Shown in pieces: positions 33,638 to 41,356 of a stretch of DNA of 64,000 nucleotides (position 1 is the first letter of the stretch; each line of letters opens with the position of its first letter). The DNA comes from Bradyrhizobium sp. AUGA SZCCT0176. GTDB lineage: Bacteria; Pseudomonadota; Alphaproteobacteria; Rhizobiales; Xanthobacteraceae. The notes under the pieces are model-generated. The model was not told the DNA's origin. It made no database searches and saw nothing but the letters and a program-made list of their open reading frames with translations. The position numbers were made by a program, and so were the translations under genes. Location: positions 186,001 through 250,000 of the forward strand of contig NZ_JAFCMB010000006.1 in assembly GCF_018130145.1 (NCBI RefSeq), written 5' to 3'.

Positions 33638-34405
33638 ATGGACCAAGTCGTCAACCACGCTGAACGGCTCAATGGATCGCCGCAAATGCCGGCCCTGGTG
33701 ATCATCGAGCCTCTCACGTTAACGCGTACCTGCATTCTAAGCATTCTCCGGCGGGAATTGCCGGGGTTCGAAATCGTCGAAATGGCGACCACGGACGGTC
33801 TGGATTTCGTGTCGGGACGAGATGTTTGCCTGGTGGCGCTGAGTACCGGGGACAAGTCCATCGCCGATCCATCCGTCGAGGACGATCTTGCTCTCCTCGT
33901 GGACTACTGCCCCAATGCCTCCATCGCGCTCTTGTCGAACCGTGACGACGAGGCCACGGCATTGGCCGCAATGCACAGGGGAGTACGGGGCTTCTTCCCG
34001 ACCTCGATCCCGGTCGAGGTCGCGGTTGCCGGCCTGCGTCTTGTTCTCGCCGGCGGGGTCTACAGACCACTTCCGATCATCGCGCAAAATGGGACGACAG
34101 CGCCGGAATTGCTCTCTGCTGCCGAGTTGCCGTCGGGGTACCTGGCCGCCGACGCTGCGAAAGACGTGGCAGAAAAACACCTGATCGATTTCACGCCTCG
34201 CGAGCAACACGTGCTTGCGGAACTGGAACTCGGTCTTCCGAACAAGCTGATTGCGGCTAAACTGAATCTTTCGGAAAACACCGTTAAAATGCATATTCAT
34301 CATATCATGCGGAAGTGTGCCGCTCGCAACCGCACTGAGGCGGTGCTCCGCTGGAGCGGCCGGCTGTCGGGCCATGAACGCGATACCAGCCCAGGCGCAT
34401 CTTGA
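33638..34405 (+). CDS. LuxR-type regulator with degenerate receiver domain
   Basis: A 255-residue protein. The C-terminal LuxR/NarL helix-turn-helix is clear: 'FTPREQHVLAELELGLPNKL' and 'LNLSENTVKMHIHHIMRKCA'. The N-terminal half has the length and pattern of a response-regulator receiver ('ALVIIEPLTLTRTCILSIL...'), but the acidic pair normally after the first strand and the phosphorylated aspartate ('VCLVALSTGD') are not evident, so it may respond to something other than phosphorylation. An ATG at 33554 would add 28 residues; the start at 33638 follows TCGGGG. The gene is convergent with the type I secretion genes, 13 bases from their end, and is a plausible regulator of them. Confidence 0.82.
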   Translation: MDQVVNHAERLNGSPQMPALVIIEPLTLTRTCILSILRRELPGFEIVEMATTDGLDFVSGRDVCLVALSTGDKSIADPSVEDDLALLVDYCPNASIALLSNRDDEATALAAMHRGVRGFFPTSIPVEVAVAGLRLVLAGGVYRPLPIIAQNGTTAPELLSAAELPSGYLAADAAKDVAEKHLIDFTPREQHVLAELELGLPNKLIAAKLNLSENTVKMHIHHIMRKCAARNRTEAVLRWSGRLSGHERDTSPGAS

Positions 34406-34418
34406 GGCAGATCGTAGC

Positions 34419-35840
34419 TCAATCTTCCTTGAACGCGCCGTTGAAGCTGTCGAGCAGGGGCCTCAGGGCGTAGAGTGCCACGGTGCTGCGCCCGGTTGTG
34501 ATGAACACCTGTGCCGGCATTCCGGGGATGATCCGGATGTCTTGCTCGGCGATCCGCGCATCCTGCACGCGAATTTTGGTTGCGTAGTAGGGCTGCTCGG
34601 TACGCTTGTCGACGAGGCGATCGGCGGATACGTGCGTCACTGTCCCACTGAGACGCGGTGCGCGGCGCTGATTGTAGGGCAGCAGGTGCACGTCGGCATT
34701 CAGTCCTGGATGAACCACATCGATGTCCTCGGGCCTGATGCGCGCGGTCACGATGAGGCGATCCTGCCGGGGCACCATATCCATAAGCGGGGCACCAGCC
34801 CCGATCACGCCGCCGGGGGTATGAATCCGCAGGTCGGTTACCACGCCGTCCTCGGGAGCCTTGACCTCGGTTCGCGACAGCTGGTCCTCGGCCGCCCGCA
34901 ATCGCTCGCGTAGCTGAAACATCTGATTTTGTGCCTCGCGCAGCGACTGCGCGATTTCGTTTTGCCGGTCGCTCTCGAGCTTGAGCAGCGTCGCCTGCGA
35001 TTCGCTAATGACCTGCTCGGCGCGCGAAATATGCGCGGCGATCTCGCCCCGCCGCCCCTGTATTTCAGCCACTTCCCGTTCGAGGTTCAGAAGGCGCGGC
35101 CGCCGTTCGAGCCCCTTGCTGACGAGGGTGGCCACCATGTCCAGTTCCTCGCGGGCGATTGCCGCCCGCTGCGCGACGGCGGTTTCCTGCGCCTTGAGGC
35201 CCAGGATTTCCTTGTCGACCTGGAGGCTTTTCTCCCGGACGACGGCGAGCTGAGACCGGAAGACCTGCCGGCGCGTTTCAAAGATGTTTCGCTGCGCGGT
35301 GAGGACATCTGCGGCCGATGAATTCTCTTTCCCCGCAGTCGCCATCCTGGCCGGAAACGACACATGCTCTTGCCCTTGCATCTCGGCCTGGAGCCTTGCT
35401 TCACGTGCCGTTGCGTCCCACAATTGGCCCTGAAGGCTCTGCACCTCGGCGCGGGCCCTGGTGTCGTCCAGCCAGATCAGCACCTGCCCGGCGCGCACCG
35501 CGTCGCCGTCGGCAACCAGAATCTCCCTGACGATGCCGCCCTCAAGGTGCTGAATCGTCTTCCGGCTCGATTCCGTTTCCACGACGCCGGAAGCGATCGC
35601 GGCACTCTCGAGTGGCGCAAAGCCCGACCAGATTCCCAGGCCCAGCACAAAGCAGACGACCAGCAGATTGCCTGCCCAGGTGAAGCCGCGGAGTGCGGAG
35701 CGAGGTGAAGCTGGCGTCGGGGCCGTCCACCATGCAAACTCCAGAGGCTCGATATCGTCGATCGCGGTAATCACGACCTTGGTTCGCCGCTCCGGGACGA
35801 GGGAAGACGAATGCGGCGGCTTGTCTGGAACGTCGGTCAC
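34419..35840 (-). CDS. HlyD/PrtE-type membrane fusion protein of a type I secretion system
   Basis: A 473-residue periplasmic adaptor that links the ABC exporter to an outer-membrane TolC-like channel. It has one N-terminal membrane helix ('NLLVVCFVLGLGIWSGFAPL'), then 'ESAAIASGVVETESSRKTIQ' and 'LEGGIVREILVADGDAVRAG' (lipoyl-like half), a long coiled coil (about residues 130-330) and 'APEDGVVTDLRIHTPGGVIG' closing the lipoyl domain, followed by a beta-barrel region. I place the start at the GTG at 35840, which overlaps the exporter's stop codon as GTGA, so the two are translationally coupled. No TolC gene is in the window. Confidence 0.92.
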   Translation of the reverse strand: MTDVPDKPPHSSSLVPERRTKVVITAIDDIEPLEFAWWTAPTPASPRSALRGFTWAGNLLVVCFVLGLGIWSGFAPLESAAIASGVVETESSRKTIQHLEGGIVREILVADGDAVRAGQVLIWLDDTRARAEVQSLQGQLWDATAREARLQAEMQGQEHVSFPARMATAGKENSSAADVLTAQRNIFETRRQVFRSQLAVVREKSLQVDKEILGLKAQETAVAQRAAIAREELDMVATLVSKGLERRPRLLNLEREVAEIQGRRGEIAAHISRAEQVISESQATLLKLESDRQNEIAQSLREAQNQMFQLRERLRAAEDQLSRTEVKAPEDGVVTDLRIHTPGGVIGAGAPLMDMVPRQDRLIVTARIRPEDIDVVHPGLNADVHLLPYNQRRAPRLSGTVTHVSADRLVDKRTEQPYYATKIRVQDARIAEQDIRIIPGMPAQVFITTGRSTVALYALRPLLDSFNGAFKED

Positions 35841-37618
35841 GGGACAACTCGCTGAGGTGACACGTTGGCGGCTGCGGGCGTACTCTCGGGCAACGTGACC
35901 TGTGATGCGACTTGCGGTCGGCTCAAATACCTCTCGAAAATCTCCTCGCTTTCGCCACATGCCATGACGGCGCCGCCCTGCATGATGGCAATTCTGTTCG
36001 TGGCCGCGAGAATACCCATTCGATGGGTGATGATGATCACCGTGATGTTGGCTTTCTTCAGCTGCTCGATGGCATCGAACAGCACGCGCTCGCCTACGTA
36101 ATCGAGGCTGGCGTTCGGCTCGTCGAGCACGACAAGGCGCGGGTCATCGAAGAAAGCCCGCGCAAGGCCGAGACGCTGGCGATACCCGCGCGAAAAAGCA
36201 CAGCCGCCGCCGGGAATGACGGTGTCATACCCCTGTGGCAGCCCCACGATGGTGTCATGGATTCCGGCGAGCTTCGCGGCTGCGATGACTTTCTGCGGAT
36301 CGCTATCATCCAGCCCTGCGATGACATCCGTTATCGTCTCCCCAAACAGGTTGATGTCCTGCGGCAGATATCCGAGGTGACGATCGCCCCCTCCCTCACG
36401 CAAGACCGATACGTCGACGTTGTCGAGCAGGACGCGCCCCTGAGTTGGCGTCGAGATTCCGGCAATGATCTGGCCGAGCATTGATTTGCCGGAGCCGGAC
36501 GGACCGATAATGCCAAGGCATTCACCAGGCGCGAGGCTGAACGAGACTTCCCTCAGCAGGAATCCGCCGGAGCCTGGCAGTGCCACGCCGACATTGTCGA
36601 CGACGAGACGGCACCGGTTCGACGCAATGCCCGCGCTCTCCGGGACAGCGGGGATGACGACAAGGACGTCCGTGAGCCGCCGATAGGCGCTCAAGGCCGT
36701 CGCGAAAGCTTTCCAGCCAGCAATGGCACCCTCGACGGGTGCGAGCGCGCGGCTGAACAGCAGTGTCGAGGCAAAGATAATGGCGGGGCTTCTGTTGTAG
36801 TCGAGCACCAGCCACGCGGCGGCTCCCATGATCAGGACCTGCGACAATGCGCGTGCCGGCTTTGCGACAAGCATGATGATCTCGTATCGCCGCTGGGCCT
36901 CGTCGTGCTCGCTTCGCGCGTCCTGCGCGGCCTGGCAGATCAGGCGCGCGGCGCGGTCGCGCATCCCCATGGCCTGGATCAATTGAACATTATCGACAGC
37001 CGTCGCGAACCGGCTATGGCTTCTGGCCCAGGCGGTTCCGGACCTGGCCTGCGCATCCTCGGTGAGGACATCGCCGACAAGAGCGAGGCCGAACAGGAAG
37101 AGCACGCTGCAGGCTCCTATCACTCCCAGCAAAGGATGTACGAGAAAAAGCACACTTAGAAACAAAGGTACCCAGAGCGCGTCGAACAGTATCGGGCATG
37201 CATTGGATTCGACGAACTGACGCAGAACAGTGAGATCCCGATACGCCTGCGATGCCTGCGCCGGGTTGCCGCGGTTGGCGCATTCGAGGCTGGCCGAGAG
37301 CACGGAGGGACGAAGGCGATCTTCGAGCCATGCCCCGAGCCGCCCCAACACGGCGCGGCGCAGCGCGTCAAGTACGCCACCAACCACAACGGTGAGCGCG
37401 ACGATCAGGGTGAGCATCAGAAGCGTGTGGCCGCTCCGGCTCGACAAAACCCGATCATAGATCTGAAGCAGGTAGATGGACGGAGCGAAGAGCAGCAAAT
37501 TGTAGCTGCAACTGTACGCGAACACGATGCCAAGCGTGCTGGCGCAGGCCCAGAGCGCCGCCTGCAGCCTTGTCTGTGGCTGTGCTGCGAGGTGTAATCG
37601 GAGGGGCGGCATCAGCAT
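35837..37618 (-). CDS. PrtD-type ABC exporter of a type I secretion system
   Basis: About 593 residues: a six-helix membrane domain (residues about 20-300) and an ATPase domain. Walker A is 'GIIGPSGSGKSMLGQIIAGI', Walker B 'RLVVLDEPNASLD', and the switch histidine is in 'VIIITHRMG'. There is no N-terminal C39 peptidase domain, as in PrtD/HasD exporters. The ABC signature is unusual: 'AFSRGYRQRLGLARAF' stands where LSGGQRQR is expected. The start may be the ATG at 37618, 37612 or 37687; none has a strong ribosome site. It lies directly after the two repeat-protein genes and before the adaptor gene, with which it overlaps. Confidence 0.93.
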   Translation of the reverse strand: MLMPPLRLHLAAQPQTRLQAALWACASTLGIVFAYSCSYNLLLFAPSIYLLQIYDRVLSSRSGHTLLMLTLIVALTVVVGGVLDALRRAVLGRLGAWLEDRLRPSVLSASLECANRGNPAQASQAYRDLTVLRQFVESNACPILFDALWVPLFLSVLFLVHPLLGVIGACSVLFLFGLALVGDVLTEDAQARSGTAWARSHSRFATAVDNVQLIQAMGMRDRAARLICQAAQDARSEHDEAQRRYEIIMLVAKPARALSQVLIMGAAAWLVLDYNRSPAIIFASTLLFSRALAPVEGAIAGWKAFATALSAYRRLTDVLVVIPAVPESAGIASNRCRLVVDNVGVALPGSGGFLLREVSFSLAPGECLGIIGPSGSGKSMLGQIIAGISTPTQGRVLLDNVDVSVLREGGGDRHLGYLPQDINLFGETITDVIAGLDDSDPQKVIAAAKLAGIHDTIVGLPQGYDTVIPGGGCAFSRGYRQRLGLARAFFDDPRLVVLDEPNASLDYVGERVLFDAIEQLKKANITVIIITHRMGILAATNRIAIMQGGAVMACGESEEIFERYLSRPQVASQVTLPESTPAAANVSPQRVVP

Positions 37619-37706
37619 TGTCGTCACCGCCAGAGCCCTGAGGATTCGACCTTCTCGTTCCACCGTCAGTCCGGCGTGGCGCCGCATTGATCGGCGGCGA
37701 GTCGTG

Positions 37707-37730
37707 GACCGGCGGCCACTGCCGCCGGTC
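37707..37730 (-). promoter_or_regulatory. Hairpin between substrate and exporter genes
   Basis: GACCGGCGGC and GCCGCCGGTC are perfect ten-base inverted repeats separated by CACT. The hairpin lies in the 135-base gap between the 155-residue protein gene and the exporter gene and has no T-run. It could protect the upstream mRNA end or partly stop transcription, giving more substrate than exporter. Confidence 0.55.
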
Positions 37731-37753
37731 TTGCCAGTCGGACAAGCTGCCGA

Positions 37754-38221
37754 TCAGAAGGTATCGAATTCAAAGTGGACGTCTCCACCCAGCGCGATGT
37801 TGCCGTTTCCACCGTCGCCGCCGATACCAGCCACCACTTCCTGATGCATGTCCGCCTTCAGCGAGTTTGACTGCTGCGCCGTCGTGTTGGCGTATACCTT
37901 GGAGGTATTATGGCCGCTGTCGGAGTCCTGGTTTCCGTTCGACGTGGCCTTTCCTCCCTCGGCCTTCGCAAACCACGAAGCCTTTCCGTTTGCGCCCCCG
38001 GCATCCCATCCCGCCTTTTGATTGACGTGATCGCCGGTTTTCACGTCCACGCTGGCACCGCTCGCCTTGTTGTATGGATCGAAGCTGATGCTCGGTTGGT
38101 TGACGATTTTTCCCGAGAAGCTACCGTCGCCGCCATTTCCGGCGTTGTTGCCCCCGGTGTTGATCGATTTGAACTCGATGGAGTCGGAAACGTTGATTAA
38201 TCCCTTTGCCTTGGCCATCAT
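37754..38221 (-). CDS. Single-module Gly/Asn-rich protein, candidate type I secretion substrate
   Basis: A 155-residue protein with no signal peptide. Residues 24-37 'GNNAGNGGDGSFSG' and 132-148 'GIGGDGGNGNIALGGDV' match the two halves of the module in the adjacent 489-residue protein, and a Gln-x-Asn segment ('AQQSNSLKAD') lies between. It is polar, with few hydrophobic residues. It ends 'HFEFDTF', a short acidic-hydrophobic tail like those of PrtD-type type I substrates. GGAGG before the ATG pair at 38221/38218 gives the start. The exporter genes follow on the same strand. I do not recognise a family; the secretion role is inferred from context. Confidence 0.75.
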   Translation of the reverse strand: MMAKAKGLINVSDSIEFKSINTGGNNAGNGGDGSFSGKIVNQPSISFDPYNKASGASVDVKTGDHVNQKAGWDAGGANGKASWFAKAEGGKATSNGNQDSDSGHNTSKVYANTTAQQSNSLKADMHQEVVAGIGGDGGNGNIALGGDVHFEFDTF

Positions 38222-38369
38222 GTCAGCCTCCGTCCTGTGTTTAATTTCACGCACCATCCGTCCGGATCAGGATAGCGGATGTGTCAACAAGTCTGATCCC
38301 CACTTGCATGAGCCGGATAGATGGCAAATGGAGTGCCATCCTGTTCGGTAGGCGTTACACACGAAAGGA

Positions 38370-38391
38370 TTACATGCCTTTTACATGCCTT
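38370..38391. promoter_or_regulatory. Tandem 11-bp direct repeats between the two repeat-protein genes
   Basis: TTACATGCCTT occurs twice without spacing (38370-38380 and 38381-38391). It lies about 150 bases upstream of the 155-residue protein gene on the minus strand. GATGGCA...TGCCATC (38320-38340) is an inverted repeat next to it. These could be binding sites for a regulator of an internal promoter. Confidence 0.4.
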
Positions 38392-38499
38392 GGCGCCTCC
38401 CGATGGCGACGCAGCATGGCGAAGCGCGAGCGCTCCTGGTCGATCAGCGGGACGCGAGCGGCTTCGGCCTCACCATCGGAGCGGCAGCGAATTCTCGCC

Positions 38500-39969
38500 C
38501 TATCCTATCAAATGAAGTTCAGACAGAAGATGCGTGGCGACATCACCACCCAGCGCAAGATTGCCGTGGCCGCCGTACCCGCCTATTCCCGCGATCTGGA
38601 CCGCGCTCTGGTCGAGCATCACATTGTTGATCTGGTCGGCTTGGGCCGTCGAATTGGGGCCGGCGATCGCAATGTTGATCGGCGCATAAATCGCGATGCT
38701 GACATCGATCATGCTGCCCGTGAAATGGCCGCTGCCACCGTTGCCGGCAGTGTTGTCTCCGGTTGCGATGGCATTGGAGCCACCTCCGAAGCCGGAGAAG
38801 ACGTTTCCGCCCGCTGCGGCATTGCCGTTGCCTCCATTTCCTCCAAGGCCGGCCATCTGAAAGGAGAACTGATCCAGCTGCACGTTGTTTGCCTGGAAGG
38901 CGTGCGCACTGGAATTATACCCAGCCACCGCAATGTTGACCGGGTTATATATCGCGAAGGATGCGTGGACGAGGCCTCCATAAAAGTAACCGTCGCCGCC
39001 GTTGCCCGCATGGTTGTCGCCAGTATGTATGAGCCAGTCAGTCCCGCCGTTGCCCGATCCGGAGGTGTGTCCGAGCATCGATACGTTGCCGCCGCCTGCC
39101 GCATTTCCGTTACCGCCATTGCCACCGACACCTGCGATCTGGACGGCGGACTGATCGATCTCAACCGTATTGGACTGAGTAGCCACGGCCGTGCCTCCAG
39201 CGCCGGCGATGGCAATATTTACTGGATGGTAGATAACGACGGGAGCGTTCACCAGGCTCCCGAAGAAGTAGCCGTCGCCACCATTGCCAGCGCCATTGCC
39301 GCCGGTCGCGATCAGGTCGGCGCCAGAAGAAGAACTGCCGACGTTTCCCCCCGATGCGGCGTTGCCATTGCCGCCGTTTCCCCCGACGCCGGCGATCTGA
39401 ACGGCTGATTGATCGATACTCACATTGTTGGTTTGTTCAGCGTGGGCGCTGGAGCCATATCCGACCGCCACCGCGATGTTGATCGGCTGATAAATGAGGA
39501 AGGAGGCGTGGATGATGCCTCCATAAAAATATCCATCTCCGCCGTTGCCCGCCTGATTGGCCCCGCTCTGGATCGTGGTGGAATCAAGCCAGCCATAGCC
39601 TGGGCCAGAACCAGAATTGAGGGCTGATACCTCTGCGCCAGTCGTCGCGCTGCCGCCTCCATCGTTGCGGCCCGTCTGGCCGGCGTGTTGATCGGCGTGC
39701 ACCGCATTGGACTGGGCATCGGCCTTGCTTTGAATACCTCCGTGTTCTGCATCAAGCCAATCAGAACGCGCGACAGGCGGGTGCATCTCCGCACCGAAGA
39801 AGGAGCCATAGCCGCCGTCGCCAGCGCCATTGTAACGGGTGCCGATCGCGAAATTCAGTGAAGGATCCAGCCATGCCACGTCTCGAACGTCGTGGCCGTC
39901 GTACCCGTCATGATGAGGGGGCTGCTGATGATGCAGCCGGATTCCGTCGGACATCTGCCAAAAATTCAT
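38500..39969 (-). CDS. Gly/Asn-rich modular repeat protein, candidate type I secretion substrate
   Basis: A 489-residue protein without a signal peptide. Four modules begin with AGNGG[DS]G[YH]F at residues 140, 227, 321 and 408 (spacing 87, 94, 87); each continues with 'IYxPxNIA[VI]A', a 'Q-x-N-x-V' segment, 'DQSAVQIAGVGGNGGNGNAA' and GGNV or GGDV. A degenerate module precedes them (residues 47-113). The N-terminus is His/Asp-rich ('LHHQQPPHHDGYDGHD'). The alternation of hydrophobic short strands with Gly/Asn turns suggests a beta-solenoid or stacked sheet. It is not a canonical RTX protein. GGGAGG five bases before the ATG at 39969 supports the start. It is the first of four same-strand genes with the exporter. 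Confidence 0.8.
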   Translation of the reverse strand: MNFWQMSDGIRLHHQQPPHHDGYDGHDVRDVAWLDPSLNFAIGTRYNGAGDGGYGSFFGAEMHPPVARSDWLDAEHGGIQSKADAQSNAVHADQHAGQTGRNDGGGSATTGAEVSALNSGSGPGYGWLDSTTIQSGANQAGNGGDGYFYGGIIHASFLIYQPINIAVAVGYGSSAHAEQTNNVSIDQSAVQIAGVGGNGGNGNAASGGNVGSSSSGADLIATGGNGAGNGGDGYFFGSLVNAPVVIYHPVNIAIAGAGGTAVATQSNTVEIDQSAVQIAGVGGNGGNGNAAGGGNVSMLGHTSGSGNGGTDWLIHTGDNHAGNGGDGYFYGGLVHASFAIYNPVNIAVAGYNSSAHAFQANNVQLDQFSFQMAGLGGNGGNGNAAAGGNVFSGFGGGSNAIATGDNTAGNGGSGHFTGSMIDVSIAIYAPINIAIAGPNSTAQADQINNVMLDQSAVQIAGIGGYGGHGNLALGGDVATHLLSELHLIG

Positions 39970-40293
39970 GGTCGCCTCCCTCGTCGCAATCGCACTGCAC
40001 AACTCGACGGGACTCTCCCGACCCAAGGAAGGAATGTCGCCCTGCGCCAGTCAAAAGCCGAGTCGCCAATTCGGATTGCAGCGCTTCGGGTGATAGACGT
40101 CATAACGGCTACACTCTTTCGGGCGGAGGGCCCGCTCCAATCGCGGCGCGCGTCGTTGCTGATCGAAGCGCCATATCGACCCGCAATTGCGGTGCAGCAG
40201 GCCATCCATTAGACGCCAGGTACAAAAACGCTTACGATCTTGACCGGCGACCGGTGCAGCCGTTCGCTGGAAAACAACATGCGGGAGGGACCG
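39970..40293. other. Divergent intergenic region upstream of the repeat-protein gene
   Basis: About 320 bases between divergent genes, which must hold the promoter for the secretion locus. No clear promoter boxes or operators were seen, and no gene was found. Confidence 0.4.
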
Positions 40294-40557
40294 ATGGCTT
40301 CGATGATTATCCATCACAGAGTCCGCGACTACGCAGCATGGCGTCCGGGCTATGACGCCCACGAATCGAGCCGGACCGCGGCTGGAGTCACTCACTGCCG
40401 CGTCTACCGCAACGCGGAAGACCCTAATGACCTTGTAATCGTAGCCAACGTGTCAGACCTGGCCAAGGCGCGCGCCTGGACGGCGAGTGATGATTTGAAG
40501 GCTGCGATGCAAAAGGCCGGTGTGATGGGCGCGCCCACCATTCATCTGATCGGCTGA
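40294..40557 (+). CDS. Small dimeric alpha/beta-barrel (ABM-like) protein
   Basis: An 87-residue protein: 'MIIHHRVRDYAAWRPGYDAH' then 'CRVYRNAEDPNDLVIVANVS' and a last helix/strand 'SDDLKAAMQKAGVMGAPTIH'. This is the pattern of the dimeric ferredoxin-like proteins grouped with antibiotic biosynthesis monooxygenases and cyclases. They often lack a cofactor and bind small aromatic ligands. GGGAGG before the ATG at 40294 gives the start. Substrate unknown. Confidence 0.8.
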   Translation: MASMIIHHRVRDYAAWRPGYDAHESSRTAAGVTHCRVYRNAEDPNDLVIVANVSDLAKARAWTASDDLKAAMQKAGVMGAPTIHLIG

Positions 40558-40717
40558 TACTTGATCGGCTGATACTCTCGGTAAGGCGACATCGGCGGGC
40601 GGTTAACCCTGTCGGCAAACATCCTGCACGTGGGTGAGGTTCCTGCGTGGTCCGCCGCCAAGTTGCCCCATTAGATCGGAGAATTTGCACCGGCACTATA
40701 ATGGCCGGAGAAGCATC

Positions 40718-41221
40718 ATGTTGAGAATGGTGTTGTTGGGCCTCCTCATCCCATTGGGCATAGGAGCACTTGCGGCAATGGAACTCAGAACTCCGCCGCG
40801 TACTGCAGTAGCGGTCGTTCAGCCCCCTGCCGAAACAACCGTCGGCATGTCCGATTCACATGGTGCGTTGGCGAAGGCTGATAAGCTTGAAGTTAACTAT
40901 GCGAAAGCCGAGACGCCAGCGCAGCCTGCTCTGGTCAACGAACGCGTTTCTCCCTCGCCGCCTCCGGAAGCCACCTTCATATGGCCTTCGGAGGCCCCGA
41001 GGATTAACCGCCACCGGCACGATACCAAATCAAAGAAGGTCACTACCGCTGCCCTTCCCAAGCCGAAGCCAAAGGCCACCGATATCAGGCGAACTGCCGA
41101 TATCAGACGCACTACCAGTGCCGAGCGCTCAAAAGCCGCCGCCAGCGAGCCCCTGCACTGCCGGCTGAGCGCGTTTGGTGGTTTGCGTAAGGCGTTGAAT
41201 ACAGCCGGCTGCGAAATCTAG
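40718..41221 (+). CDS. Exported or membrane-anchored basic Pro/Ala-rich protein
   Basis: A 167-residue protein with one N-terminal hydrophobic helix ('MVLLGLLIPLGIGALAAME'), a disordered Ala/Pro/Lys-rich middle with a short duplicated piece ('DIRRTADIRRTTSAER') and a C-terminus 'HCRLSAFGGLRKALNTAGCE' with two cysteines. GGAGAAG before the ATG at 40718 supports the start. GC content is lower than in housekeeping genes here. Function unknown; it resembles in layout the protein at 32790. Confidence 0.7.
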   Translation: MLRMVLLGLLIPLGIGALAAMELRTPPRTAVAVVQPPAETTVGMSDSHGALAKADKLEVNYAKAETPAQPALVNERVSPSPPPEATFIWPSEAPRINRHRHDTKSKKVTTAALPKPKPKATDIRRTADIRRTTSAERSKAAASEPLHCRLSAFGGLRKALNTAGCEI

Positions 41222-41230
41222 CGAGCCGCG

Positions 41231-41345
41231 ATCCCCGGCCCCGTGGTCGCCTGCTTCTTGTCGCGCGGCGGGAATGGCTTGAGTGGCCGCTTGATCGCCC
41301 ACGCAGGTGTACGGGTGACGCGGTCTTGCCACCGCCAACCACCGC
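41231..41345 (-). pseudogene. Frameshifted 3' remnant of an exported-protein gene (paralogue of 30430-30897)
   Basis: On the minus strand the DNA matches the end of the gene at 30430-30897 closely: GGTGGCAAGACC, then GATCAAGCGGCCACTCAAGCCATTCC and GCCGCGCGACAAGAAGCAGGCG are shared, but several one- or two-base insertions and deletions break the frame. It covers only the last 35 or so codons. The rest of the gene is missing. It lies between two intact genes and marks a duplicated and decayed copy. Confidence 0.75.
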
Positions 41346-41356
41346 TGCATGCAAGT

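Noticed and set aside
30094-37618. Direct link of the double-glycine peptide to the nearby ABC exporter
   Set aside because: The exporter has no C39 peptidase domain, so it cannot be expected to cut a Gly-Gly leader; the genes are also 5 kb apart on opposite strands.
38500-39969. Canonical RTX calcium-binding repeats in the modular protein
   Set aside because: The Gly-rich segments do not follow GGxGxDxUx spacing. Type I secretion is inferred from context and not from RTX motifs.
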